Assembly (NCBI GenBank): GCA_012845835.1
Contig: JABAKD010000007.1
Span: forward strand, 6,860,222-6,924,221
DNA: 64,000 bases
Source of the DNA: Undaria pinnatifida
Lineage: Eukaryota > Sar > Phaeophyceae > Laminariales > Alariaceae
Reading direction: 5' to 3'
Part shown: positions 1 to 12,900 of the stretch, one piece after another
Position numbering within the stretch: position 1 is the stretch's first letter
How the letters are laid out: each line of letters starts with the position of its first letter
Notes under the pieces: model-generated
What the model saw: the letters and a program-made list of their open reading frames with translations, nothing else
The model's database searches: none
What the model was told of the DNA's origin: nothing
Made by a program: the position numbers and the translations under genes

Positions 1-725
1 TTTACCCTGCTGCTTGCCACGAAACTCCTCCCTGATATTTTTCCTTTCGATTACCCTGTTTATTGACCTACTTCTTGATCTACTGCTCCCTATACTGCTC
101 TCCCTACTGATCAAGCTACTGTGGTTACGTATTGCTGCTTGGCGTTCACATTTCGAACACACTTTTCCCTCTACCTTGCTTAGTTTCCCTGTGTGTTCTC
201 CCTGATACTGTGACCTACTACCGTGAGAGACCTACTGTTTGACCTACTGCTTGGCCTGTTGCCTGCTTGCCTGACTCCTAAGCTGACGGTCCACTCCTGC
301 TCGCGAACGATGGTCGTCCTATATCTTTCCCCCGTTGAATACCAGTAATTTCTCCCGTAGTGCTTCTTGACCCACAGGTTGACCGATTGCTTCACCTACT
401 GCTCGACCCACTGATTGATCTACTGCTTTGACATACTGCATTACCAACTTATATTTTTCCTACTGCTCGACATACCGCTTGCATTGCCTGCCGCCTAAGC
501 TGACGATCCACTCCCCCGCGCAAACGACGGTCACCGTACGAGTACGTATTATCCTACCATGAAGTACGAGTATATGTTTTCCCTACAATATTATTATATA
601 AAAAAAATCTAAAGACGCCTGTCGCGCGTTCGATAAACTTGAGGTTTATTGTTATCTTTGCAAGCCGCGTGATTGTTGTTTACCTTAGTTATGGGACCTA
701 CTGCTTCGTCTCCTGCTTTGCTTAC
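1..725 (-). repeat. PIF1 intron with two decayed copies of the preceding exon end
   Basis: Two segments (about 485-545 and 258-325) repeat the last ~60 nt of the exon at 726-922; in translation they read GEWIVSLGGRQ and QEWTVSLGVRQ against EEWTVSSGGRQ. In both copies the donor GT has become GC (CAGGCAATG, CAGGCAAGC versus CAGGTAAGC). The surrounding degenerate CTACTGCTTGACC units repeat the beginning of the intron. No other gene is seen. Confidence 0.75.
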
Positions 726-922
726 CTGCCTCCCGAGCTGACGGTCCATTCTTCCTCTCGAATTACGGTGACTACCTTGCCGCTGCCTTCCATAGCGTCG
801 AACTCCACTCTCGGGAGACGCCTCCCCGACGCGTCTACGAACTCCGTGACCACCCCTGTGGCCCCGTTAACGAGCTGGTTCGAGGAGTCAAGGTTCTTCA
901 AAAGCAAAACTTTTGCTCCCAC
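726..922 (-). CDS. PIF1: PIF1 exon: VLLLKNLD block
   Basis: 197 nt between acceptor CATCATCAG and donor GGCAG|GTAAGC. Encodes VGAKVLLLKNLDSSNQLVNG, then ATGVVTEF, LPRVEF and EEEWTVSSGG. The family consensus is KVGAQVMLLKNLD...GLVNGARGVV. The preceding exon ends ELK in phase 0, so the join is exact. Copies of its 5' part (1078-1175) and 3' part (258-325, 485-545) are scattered nearby. Confidence 0.95.
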
Positions 923-3900
923 CTGATGATGCACAAGATCAAATATGGTACGTGGTAATATTTTCGTTAGCTTCAAGATGGTAGATGGCAAATGTTGTTT
1001 GTTGGTTGCTGAAAGGCGCCTTGTGCGATTTATCGTCTCTCCCGATTTATCGTCTTGGCAATATATCACCCCCCCTGGGCTGACACGTCTACGAACTCCA
1101 TGACTTCTCCTGTGGCCCCGTGAACGAGCTGGTTGGAGGAGTCCAGGTTCTTCAGAACTAAAATCGCTACACAATGAGACGAATCCATATTTGGGAATAA
1201 GAAGGTTTCCAGCATTCGGTGCGAATCACTAAAAGGATGAAAGTAATCGCCTGTCACTTCGTTCGAGACTAGCTTCCCTGCGACAAAAGGGAAGGCACAG
1301 GAATCACACAGAGGAGTTACACAAGACCTCGCTTATATCGACAAGCGCTAGACCCAGCACCTCCTCCGGTTCGCGCTGGGCCTTGCCCCCGCGCCGACGG
1401 CATGGTCCGCGCCTTCGGCCGGGTCGAAACTCGGCCACCCTTACTTTCCACAAACTGAATACGGCCCACCCAGCCCATGACCTCCCACTGGCCCACTTCG
1501 AACAAAAGGAGCCGCTACATACTAGCAAGTAGCTCGAGCAAGACAGCGCTGGACAGAGGGGATGATCAATAGAGAAACGGACCGAGCTATGGCGAATCTG
1601 TTCAGGGGTCCTGTCCGACCTACGAGGTAGGCAATGGGAACCGCAATGCGGTCTGGGGGGGTATTGCGGTGTGTATTGGTTTGTAACGTGTGTGTAAACA
1701 CTGCTTTGTAGTCATACGAACAACGTGCCCGGTACCCGTGATACGGAGATGTAACACAAGAAGCACGGACGCGCCGCCTTTACTGCAGTTTGAATACACA
1801 ACAGCTTTGCCTCGTATAACGAGTGGCGCTGGCAGGCTGGAAAACAACCACACACCGTAGCAGCTGAAGCGACTCGACCACCTACAGAACTAGCGCAAGG
1901 GCGGCTGCTACCCCAAGCCAGCAGCAGCTGCAGCGAGAAGAGCAGAGAGCGCAGGCTTCAGTATCGACAGCAGAGCAGCTGCCGTGTATGGTACAGTGGT
2001 CGTTCGTTATCCCTCAGTAGTGTGGCGCCTGGTGCCCGCATAAAAGCGGGACCCGGTGTTATCCCAAGATGGTGCAGTACAGCAGCAGTAATACTCTATA
2101 AAACGAGCAGGTCGTGACAAGCGATTTCACCGCACTAAGCTGGGGCACCGCACTAAAAGACACGGCACTAACGCGGGACAACAACGGTATACGGATGCTT
2201 AGCGCATATCAGGCATACGATACGTATTGGCATTCACACAGTAGTGTATTTCATACTAGGTATGTATGCACTCTGACACAGTTACCAGGTATCTGGTGTT
2301 ATGGGATAGGCATGCTCTCGTGGTGCAAGCCAAAGCTGTGAGCAGCAACAGCAGTAGCACCGGCACGAGCTACATCGCAACGCTCAATGCCTGACGAGGC
2401 ATTGGTGTGTTACGAGTTGACTTTCAGCTTTCCATTATGTTTGTTCATACAGCAAAAGTATTTCGATCACGCGATAGCCGTTGATGCTCAGTTTTGAAGA
2501 TGGCGGCTGGCAGGGGCAGTAAAGAACAGCTCGTTCACAACCAAAGAAGGGCGGGCTGAAACGCAGAACAGGCGTACCAGTGAAGAGGGGACAGGTAGAC
2601 CTTACGCGACCGCGAGTAATAGCCAGATACGCGACGTTTCTGGTTTTCGCGGTTTGCGGGCAAGGGTGTGCGGATCTCGGCCAACGAGTATCAAACCCGG
2701 TGCATGCGGCTCGACAAAATAGCCAGGCGCCACAAACGGTAGCGCGTAAGGGTGTACGGATCTCGGCCAACGAGTATCAAACCCTGTGCAAGCGGCTCGA
2801 CAAAATAGGCCGACACCAACGGTAGTGACCGCCGGTAACCGGCACGCGGAACAAGGTACCAGCGCAGGAGGGAGCAGGTAGAGAGTACGCGACCGCGAGT
2901 AATAGCCAGATACGCGGCGTTTTGGTTTTCACGGTCAGCGGGTAAGGGTGTGCGGATCTCGTCCAACGAGTATCAAACTCGGTTCAAGCGGTAGCGCAGA
3001 AGGGTGTGCGGATCTCGGCCAACGAGTATTAAACCCGGTGCAAGCGGCTCCAAAAAACAGCCCGATACCAACGGCAGTGACTGCCAGCAACCGACATGCG
3101 GAACAGAGTACCAGTGCAAGGGGGAAATGTATGCGACCGCGAGTAATGGCCAGATACGCGGCGTTCTGGTTTTCTTGGTTGGCGGGCAAGGGTGTGAGGA
3201 TCTCGGCCAATGAGTATCAAACCCGGTGCATTGGGCTTGAAACGCTAGGCACCACAAACGGTCGAGCGCAAGGGTGTGCGGATCTCGGCCGAGGAGTATC
3301 AAACCCGGTGCAAGCAGATGGAGAAAATAGCCAGACACCACGAACGGTCGTAATTGCCCACGGGTCCGCGGTTCACACGCCAAGGTATATAGGGGGCTCC
3401 GCGAGGCACCACGCACGAGTTATGCGGCTACAAGGAAACCAGACAGACACCGAAACCATAAGTGATCGCTGGTGAGGGTTTATGCACGGTACCAGGGTGC
3501 AGCGGTGCGGTGATAAATAAATAAATAACCACAGAAATTACCTTGTACAACTAGACAGATAGTAGTATGTGGTGCGGGTATAATCGGGACGAGGTAGTCG
3601 TACGCAGACGTGGTACGCGACACGGGGTAGGGCGTTGATATGTAGGACACTCGACCACGCACCGGGGGAGTACGCAAGGACAAGATGCACGGGCCAGGCG
3701 AGGCGTCGGAGCAGAGCAAAGCATCAAGAGTAGGGGAGCACGGGAACCGGGAACCCCAACCGCTCTGTCCCGTCGCACGTGCGAGAGCACTGATGATGAA
3801 CGCGGGAAGAAGCTAGAGCTAACACAGCTGCGGAGGTTCTTCACGATATAAAGACGGGAAACGATTCCTTTTGCCTTGTTCCAGGCCAACCATTTTAGTG

Positions 3901-6900
3901 TATTTGTTTATTTATTTACGGTTCTTGCAAAACTAAACTGCGCGATATATTCATGGTTGTGTCCATTTGTTATTTTGTTTGCTTGCTTGTTTTGGTTTGT
4001 TTTGGTTTGTTTGGTTTGGTTTGGTTTGGTTTTGTTTCGCGATTGGGATCTTTTTGATTACCGCCGATGTATGACTTGATTTTAGCATAGGAATAGGTGT
4101 GTTTGTTTGATTGTATGTTTTTCTCGACGGTATTCGATTCCCCTACTGTAGCCGGGGTGATCACGACCAAGGTTGCTCTATTTTCCAATTCGAAACTAGA
4201 GTACACAAAGTGTTCTGCACGGACTACATGTCCCATCGCATGCTCGGGAGCACCAACGCCGAACACGACGGAAGAAGCTACGGCTGACACAGCTGTGCCT
4301 GCCCTACGTATTCCTACAGTAGCAGCGATTATTCCCGCAGCTCCAGCAACAGCCTGCGGCAGCATCAGCAGCCGCAGCGACAGAGCGCTGTAAGGGCTTC
4401 GGCAAGCTCAACAACGCAGCGCGCAGCAGCAAGGGGCTCACGTAGCAGCCGCAGAAGCACCGCGAAGCAACAACGGCACCTATACTGCGTGAGGGCTTTA
4501 CGAACTTGACCCATGTGTGACGCAGGTATATTCCAGGGATTCGCGGGTTGTATGTTATGATTCACCAGGTACTGCCGGTGAAAAGGGTCACGAGTCAGGT
4601 GCCGATGTCACGTTGCCGACAGCCGCAACAATATTCTGTTAGCACGAGGCTCTTAACGCATCACTATTTGGGCGCAAGAACAGTACCGGTAAGACCCAGG
4701 ACGTCCGCAAACAGGAGATCGCGGGAGCACAGCAAAATAGCACCGATAGGTAATAGCGTCGAATTTAGGCAACGGCCCCCGTCTACTATGAAACATGCTA
4801 CCGAGAACCGAGATGTTGTAATGTATCAATCCATGCCATGAGCCATGCATTATAATTTATGTGGAGTTATCAAAGAATTTGTCATACCGCGCCGGTATAT
4901 GTAGAGGAAGGTGTCATGCCTCGGCGTGAGACTTCGGGGTTGTTGGGGAGCATGTGTTCGGCGGGTTCCCTGTCTAAACAAGCAGGCTTTTGATATTAGG
5001 TGGGTCCGGCTGGCCACCCGTTGCGCGACACGACTTTGACATTCTTAGTGAAGCGGGGTCAGCGTCTACATAATTTTCGCCCATCCAACACGGTATATCG
5101 GCAGAATTAAGGTCTAACCGAGATAGCTCCCCGAAACGCCGGGATGAATTTTGGCGGGATATGGTGAATTTTCAGCAATTACGAATACGCTGAACCACTC
5201 ATGGTGCCCACAATACGCGACATCTCGACGGCTAGAGTCGCCCGCCAGCACTAGTTGATGTGGAAAATCACATGGCATTGCTGAGGCACCTGCGAGCGGC
5301 GAGGTGTCCGACCACGTTCATATGCACTCCTTCGCGTACGAGGCTCTTGTGAGCAAGTCGTTGGGGCGTACAGCAGCAGGAGTGATCACGAAGAGCGGAG
5401 GGTGGAAGACGGAGACGTTAGCCGCGCGCTGCATCTGGTCGACCAAGCGTACACAGGCCTCAAGGGTGGAACAGACCACAGGGCCACGACTGCGCCACCG
5501 CGAGTGGGTTGCCACTGCCGCCGGCCGTTCAATTAGTTCCCCCGTGCACGCCAAATTACGCTCAAGGTATACCAGCACAGAAGTGTGGGTGAGACCACGC
5601 AGCCCCCCGGTAGGTGGCAAACGGCAACCAAGAGAACACAAGGAAGTTTGGGTAGAACCACACACCGGGGCAGGAGGCCTCATCCAACCCAATACTTACA
5701 TTGTATGATCGGCGGCAGCGTGAGTGAATACTATAGTAATTCGATACCCAATGAGACGAATCCATATTTGGGACAAAAATGGGTTCCAGCATTTGGTGCA
5801 AATCGCTATAGAAAATAACGCAATCGCCGATCACTTCGTTCAAGCCTAGCGTCCCTGCGATAAAGCGAAATAGGCACAGGAAAAATGCAGACCTCCCCAC
5901 CCGCCCCACAAGCTTAGTAGTGCCATTTCAATCTCAGGGACGCACTCATCGCGGAGTTTATCCCGGGCGAGGACCACATGCCTCGGGGCAGGAACCCTCA
6001 TCTAACCCAATACATGCCTTTAATGATCGGCGGCAGCGTAAGATAATACTGTAGTAAAACCTTTGCCACCACGTACAAATAGTGCTGTGTTTTCAGTGTC
6101 AAATCGCGTGGCTTTGCTGTTCGTCGCCGTACGCGTAAGAATAGCACGCACAGACAGAGCCACCGTGAAGGATTAACGTGTTTGACGACGACGCCACAAA
6201 ACATCAAAAACTATTGCTACTGAAACGAAAACATCAACAACAGCATCACCAACTCGAGAACAAACACAAAACACAATCAGCGGAAGGGTAACAACCCCAC
6301 CCACAACCACCAACAATAATAGCAACATCACTACGGAAAACCACATCACTCCCAATTACCAAGAAAAGCGAGCAAAACCTAATCGCTGACCTTGAGCTCG
6401 ATGCGCTCCGAAGCGGCGCAATGGTTCTGCAGCTGCCTCAGGTACGTCTTATCTCCGCTATCGCTAGCGTCATAGAACTCAGGCTCCCCTGCACGAGAGA
6501 GGAGAGCAAAGCGAAGAGTGAGCAGACAGAGGTACTGTAAGACGAAGAGGGGGCGGAACAAAAACAATGCACCAATTAACAAAACAACACACACCTACAC
6601 CAGCAACAATACCAACAACACCATCACAACCGACACCACCACTAACACCAACACCAACACCAACGATACCAACACCAACACCAGCACCAACACCAGCATC
6701 AACACCAACACCAACACCAACATCAACACCAACAACAACACCAACACCAACACCAACACCAACACCAACACCGACACCAACACCAACACCAACACCAACG
6801 GCGACAACACAACGACCAAAATAGCCAACATAACCGCCACTACCGCAACCACAACCGCCACCACCATCACCACAACCAACAGAACCAATACCAAACACAA

Positions 6901-9900
6901 CCACCACAACCAACAGAACCACAACCAACAGAACCACAACCAACAGAACCACAACCAACAGAACCACAACCAACAGAACCACAACCAACAGAACCACAAC
7001 CAACACCAACATCAACACCACCGGCAACACCAAAAACAATCAACAAGGTCATGCCGAAGTAACAAAAAATACGAACAAAAAAGCAAACGTGGACAACCAA
7101 AAACACGTACCAGGTATCGGATATTATACGAAACACAACGAAAACAACACAAGAGCAAAGCACTCACCATGAAGCTTGCTCAGCTCTTGCAAATTCAAGC
7201 GATCCACATCCTCATTGCGGCTGAACAGCCTAGTGAAAGTAGGCCCACCACCACCACCACCACCACCACAAGAACTACCACCGCCAGGCCCCCCATCCCC
7301 ACCCCCCTCCACGTCGACCGAGTCCCCTCCCCCCGCGCTACGACCACCACTATCACCATATCCACCCCCCGGACCCGGGCAAGGATCGCCTCCGTTCAGG
7401 CGTTCGTTTTCGGCGGCTCGTCGACGTTCTTGTCCTTGCTGAACCTGGGTTGGCGGGGGTTGGGGGGGGGGGTATTGGGGGGATGGGGGGGAGATATGGG
7501 GTTGGGGAGGGGGTTGGCGGGGGGGGGGGAAACGGGGGGTGGGGGGAGAGGAGAGGTAGGGGACAGGGGGGAGGAGGCGCAAGGGAGAGAGGTAGGCGAG
7601 GAGCGGGGGGTAGGCGGAGAGGGGTTACTGTATTACACAGCAGTACATCTACTACTGCAGGGACCTAGTAGTAGTGTTAACTGCTGCTGCAAACTATTGG
7701 AGTAGGTGAAGCTCCTGAGAGATTGCCGCGAAGCTTTTCAGGAGCTGCAGCGAGACTACTGAAAGGCTGCCACGAGGCTGCTAAGAGGCTGCCACGAAGC
7801 TACTGGGGCCGTCGTGAGGCTACTGAGGGGCTGACGCGAGGCTGCTAAGAGGCTACCGCTGGCCTACCGAGAGGTTACCGCGGGGCTACTCAAAAGTTGC
7901 GGCGAAGCTACTGAGAGGCTGTCGCGGGGCTACCGAAAGGCTGCCGAGGGGTTATCGCCGTGAAGACCCTGAGAGGTTGTCGCGAAGCTACGTAGAGGCT
8001 GCAACGAAGCTATTGAGACGCTGACGCGAACGTACTGATAGGACGCCGTGAGGCTGCGAGGTTTACAAAACGGTGTCGCAAAACTACTGAAAGGGTGACG
8101 CGCGGCTGTTGAGATGCTTCCGCCAAGATACCAAAAAGCCGCCGCGAGGCTGCTGAGATGTGCCGCGGGGCTGCTGAGAGGGGCTGAGACAACACTGAGA
8201 GGCTACCGAGGGCAACTCAGGGGCTATTGAGAGGCATACAGGGAGCCTGAAGCGAGAAAAACAGTTTGACTACGCACCTTTTCAGCGAGCAAGCGTTTAG
8301 CGTGGGGGCTAACCCTCCCCTCCCTCATCTCGTGCAGGATCGACAGGAAGACGGGGTCCTTTTGCCTAAACACCTGCGCGGAGGGGGGTGGGACAACAAA
8401 AATGACACACCATGAAAGAGGAGGGAGACGAGATAGACGGATAGCATGAGGCAGTATGCGGAACGGAAACAGAAGCATCGTACTATCTTTGAGCTGGCCG
8501 GACTTGTCAAACATCCAATAGTTGGGTGGCGATATAACCCCTTCTGGGGGTTTCAAAGGGACAAGGCGTCGAAAAAAGGTTGCTTGATTACAGCATCGGC
8601 CAAACGAGGCTATCTGAGCTGCTGCGGTAGGAGATGAGTCCGAACGGCGTTTCCGGCAAGGTCTAAGAAGACAACTGTGGAACTTTGTAATGCTGCTCGT
8701 GTTGCTGCACGCCCCTTCTAGACGCTTTTGATTGGAATGCGCTCTCGTCACTTGCTTTTGGTGGGTACACTATAATTGAGATATAATCAAGTCCCCAAAG
8801 GGCAAATTCAACAAACTGACTTTTAGCGTTTGTCCGACTAAACAACACAACGAGAGCCACGAACCAACCACCAGACAAGACACGAAACGCAAATCCCCGC
8901 TACATTACATCAGGGAAAAGCACTGCAATACATCTCCAACCAATGACTATTAATAATCGGCGCCTTACAAATCGAATAGTCCGCAAACTCGCAGCCCTAA
9001 CATTCCCAAAATAGCGCTATTCATTTCGTACGAGGACGATTTAAAAAAACAAGGTTTTACAAGGCAAGCCACAGGTATGCAAGTATATAATGACTATCAG
9101 TAGTCTGTCACTTACTATTAGAATAGTTCGAAAACTCGCAGGCCTAACTTTGCCATAAACTGGGCTATTTATTTTGCTCAAGGATTACTAGTAAAAAAAA
9201 TACAACGCAAGCGGGTATGCGAATATATTGGCCACTTCCTCAGTCGAGGAGTACGACAACGCCAAGCTCAAAAGATTCTCCTCCGCCATAGCGCGGCAAG
9301 ACTGCAACCACCACCACCACCATCACCACCAAGCACATTTCCTGCTCCCGCTCGGCACCCTGTTCCGACCCACATTCGACCCCACCGGGGCCTGGATCCT
9401 CCACACCAACCCTGGGCATAACATTAGCCGCCGGCAGGGCCAACAACCAAGGACCCTGATAAAATCCAGGGTCGGCCACATCCAGTGAACAATGTCGTCG
9501 AGCACCTGGTATGCCGTAAGCAGTAATCTACCCCCCCCCCCCCCCCCCGTCCGCCCCGCCCCCGCCCCCCCTCCCTGCTCACATCCACTACCACCACCTG
9601 TGTAAGGACGGTGGACGGATTCAACGACACATCCAATGTCTTACCCTTAAAGAACTACGACTTGCTTCAGTCATTTGTATCATTTGGGTCTCGTTGTTTT
9701 GTTTTCCTGGGGCGTTCTTCCACCCTATGGTGGTGGAGCCTATCTTGAGACAACGGGTTACATTATAGGACGAGGAATTATTGCGAGAACTACAGCAACC
9801 ACCAGCGGCATCAACTACTTTAGGGCGGTGAACTCATACAATGGGCTGGTCCCATGTCACCACAACACCACAAACACAACAACACCACCAGCAACAACAA

Positions 9901-12900
9901 AATATGCCCCGCACACACACCCCTCACCCCCGCCCCCCCCCGCACGCACACCCATAAACCCCTCCTCTCCCCCCCCCCCGCTACCCCTCCACCACCACCA
10001 CTTCCACCATCTCCTGCCTGAGGTTGATGAACTGATCCACAACACAAACACCGCGACAACCACCGCCACAACCACCACCACCACCACCACCACCACCACC
10101 ACCACCACCACACCACCACCATACCACCACCACCACACCACCACCACCACCACCACCACCACCACCACCACCACCACCACCCCCAACACCACCCCCCCCA
10201 CCACCACCACCGTCGTCCACCACCACCACCACCACCACCGTCGTCCACCACCACCACCGTCGCCCACCACCACCATCATCACCTGTTTGAGGACAATGGA
10301 CTGATCCAACGACACGTCCCAGGTCTTCGCCTCAAAGCAGAATCGTGTAGTACCCCGGCCTATCCCTATGGGGGGGAGCTGGAAAAAATCCCCGCACAGC
10401 ACCAGCTGCACGCCTCCGAAAGGCCGAGGACTCCCCCTAAGTCTAGATTCAACAGGGGGTGGAGGGTTGGGGGGGGGGGGATAGGGGGGCACAGAGGGGT
10501 CGAGGGAGGTATGGAGGCCGAGGGGGGCGCTTGAGGAGGGTGTGGGGCGGCATGGTCCGGGGGGGCGGGGTGGGGGGGTAGATGGAGGTTCGGGGGACAT
10601 AAAACGTATTCGTGCCTTGTAGGAAAAAAAAAACTCGGTCATATGGACATGCCCCCCCCCCCCATCACCACCGACCACTTTTACCAACAGAACCAGCTCC
10701 CTCCGTCACAAACAAAAAGCCTGCAACGCGAACACTTACCTCTGGTCGGCAAGGTTGATTTGAGCTTGTATCATAGATGCAGTTCCGTCATATACGTTTC
10801 GTCGATGACTGGAACAGAGATTTTCGCAATAAAACAACCCCCTCCCCCACCCCATAAAAAACGCCTTGAAAAAAAACGAAAAAAAACACTTTTTTCCGAC
10901 GAAGTTGAGCTTGTCGAACAACTTCGCTTCCGTCGTGGAAATTCGTCCATTAAAACAAAATTCAAGTGCTTCTGCAAAAAAAAAAAATGGCCGATAAAAC
11001 AACGCCAGCAAACAACCCGAAACCACGCCCAGCTTTTGTCCGACGAGGTTTAGCCCATCGAATACTTCCACTGCCATCATGGGAACTTCTAATCCTCCCC
11101 AAACAACCACCTTAACCCCTTTAGAGCCCCCGAACCCCTCTCTAGATTAAATCCAAGTACTAAAAAAACGGGTTTCCAGTTGTAAAGGGGTTAACCCCTT
11201 CAGAGCCCCCAAATCCCCAAATTCCTCCCTGTCCTAACTTTAGGTAATTTTGTCCCCAAAAAGGGTAACCAGCGGTAAAGGCGTTAATCCCTTTAGACCT
11301 GCTCCAATGCTTTTTTTTTTGGGGGGGGGGTGTACTCACTTTGTGCGAAGGCCGTAGTCGTATGACTATAGACCCCCGCATCACTACTATGCCGGGACGG
11401 AGCACGTCGGGTTTTCGCAACAAGCAGGCAGACATTGCTGGCACCAAGCGCGAAGCGCCGTGAGGTGCTTGTTGGGGGGGAGGGGACAAAATAGCTCGAA
11501 CTTGTACGGGATAAGCTTTTCTTTTTCAAGCTCAAAAGGGTTGCACGAAAAAACAAAGAGACAAAAATGCTTGGAATTATTCTGTGTCGGACATTTTTTC
11601 GACCTTCGAATAGGGTCAAAACAACACGAAACACAACACAAAACACAAGCAAAAACAAAGTATACCCAAAAGCAAAACCCACCTTTGTCTTACGAGGTTG
11701 AGCCTGTCGAATACCAGGTACCTGGTAGGTCAGCTTCCATGATTGGAATTCATAACCCCCAAACCCCCAAAACAACCCCTGTTGAGCCCCTAACACCTCC
11801 CTACACTAAACCCAAGTAATTTTGTCCCCAAAAACGGGTTTCCAGTTGTAAAGGGGTTAACCCCTTGATAACCCCGCGAACGTTTTTTTTTGCTTGGGAG
11901 GGTGGGGACAACATACCTCGACTAAGTGAGGAGTAAGTTTTGCTTTAGGTTCAAAAGGGTTAAATGTAAAAACAACTGAACAAATCATTTGGAATTTTTT
12001 ATGTCGGATACATTTTTGAACCTTCGAACAAGGTCAAAATAACACAAAAAACACACAAAGACCAAACCAAGCAGAAACTGGTTGTCAAACTACACCAAAA
12101 CAAAACCCCACCTTTGTCCGACGAGGTTGAGCTTGTCGAAAAGCTCCGCTTCCATCATGGAAATTTCGTCGATGACCAATACAGAACACTCGCTCCATCT
12201 CTTCTTCGCCGCGCGGCTGCGCTGCACCCGCCCGAGCAGCTCGTGTATCGGCTGTGTGCACAGGTATGTAAATGCGCCAAACAAGAAAAGCAATAATAGG
12301 AATACAATTACATGGGCAAGCCAATGCGCCCAACAAAAAAAACAAATAACAGGAATACAAGACAACGAACAAAAACCACGAATAAAGAAACGAAAAAATA
12401 TGTGAACGAGTAAGCAAAAAAATAAAGACGCAAAGGGAAAATAAATCGAACAAACAGGCAAAGAAATGAACGAAGAAATACACGAAGAAATGAACGAAGA
12501 AATGAAAGAAATGAACGAAGAAAAGAACGATGAAACAAAAGAAGAAATGAGCGGGAAAAGGAAACAAGAAAAAAATATGGAAAACCAAACAAAAGAAACG
12601 GGAACCGAAATCGAACGCCAAACCGAAAAAGTAAACAAGACACAAATCGAGAAGCAAAGAACTAAACGACAAAACGAACCAAAAGATAAACGAACATGAA
12701 GCGACAAAGCAACGACAAAAAACAAAAAAGACGAGCCGAGGCAAGAAACGTATGACAGGAAACGAACAAAACAACAAAAAATAACCCGTCAGGAACTAAG
12801 CGAAAAAATGAAGCAAGAAATGAAACAAAAAAAAAGGAAATAAATCAGCGCACAGGTATATCAAAAGCTAACCTTAACCTCGACAAAAAAAATGAGTCCA

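Noticed and set aside
2500-3420. Possible gene with 175-codon frame
   Set aside because: The frame lies in a minisatellite and its residues repeat with it.
6518-7705. 395-codon plus-strand open frame
   Set aside because: It runs through (ACCAAC)n and CAACAGAACCACAA repeats and antisense to two confirmed PIF1 exons; composition is a repeat artefact.
9675-10687. Long poly-Thr/poly-Gly frames on both strands
   Set aside because: They are translations of (ACC)n; only the antisense PIF1 exon 10283-10442 is real.
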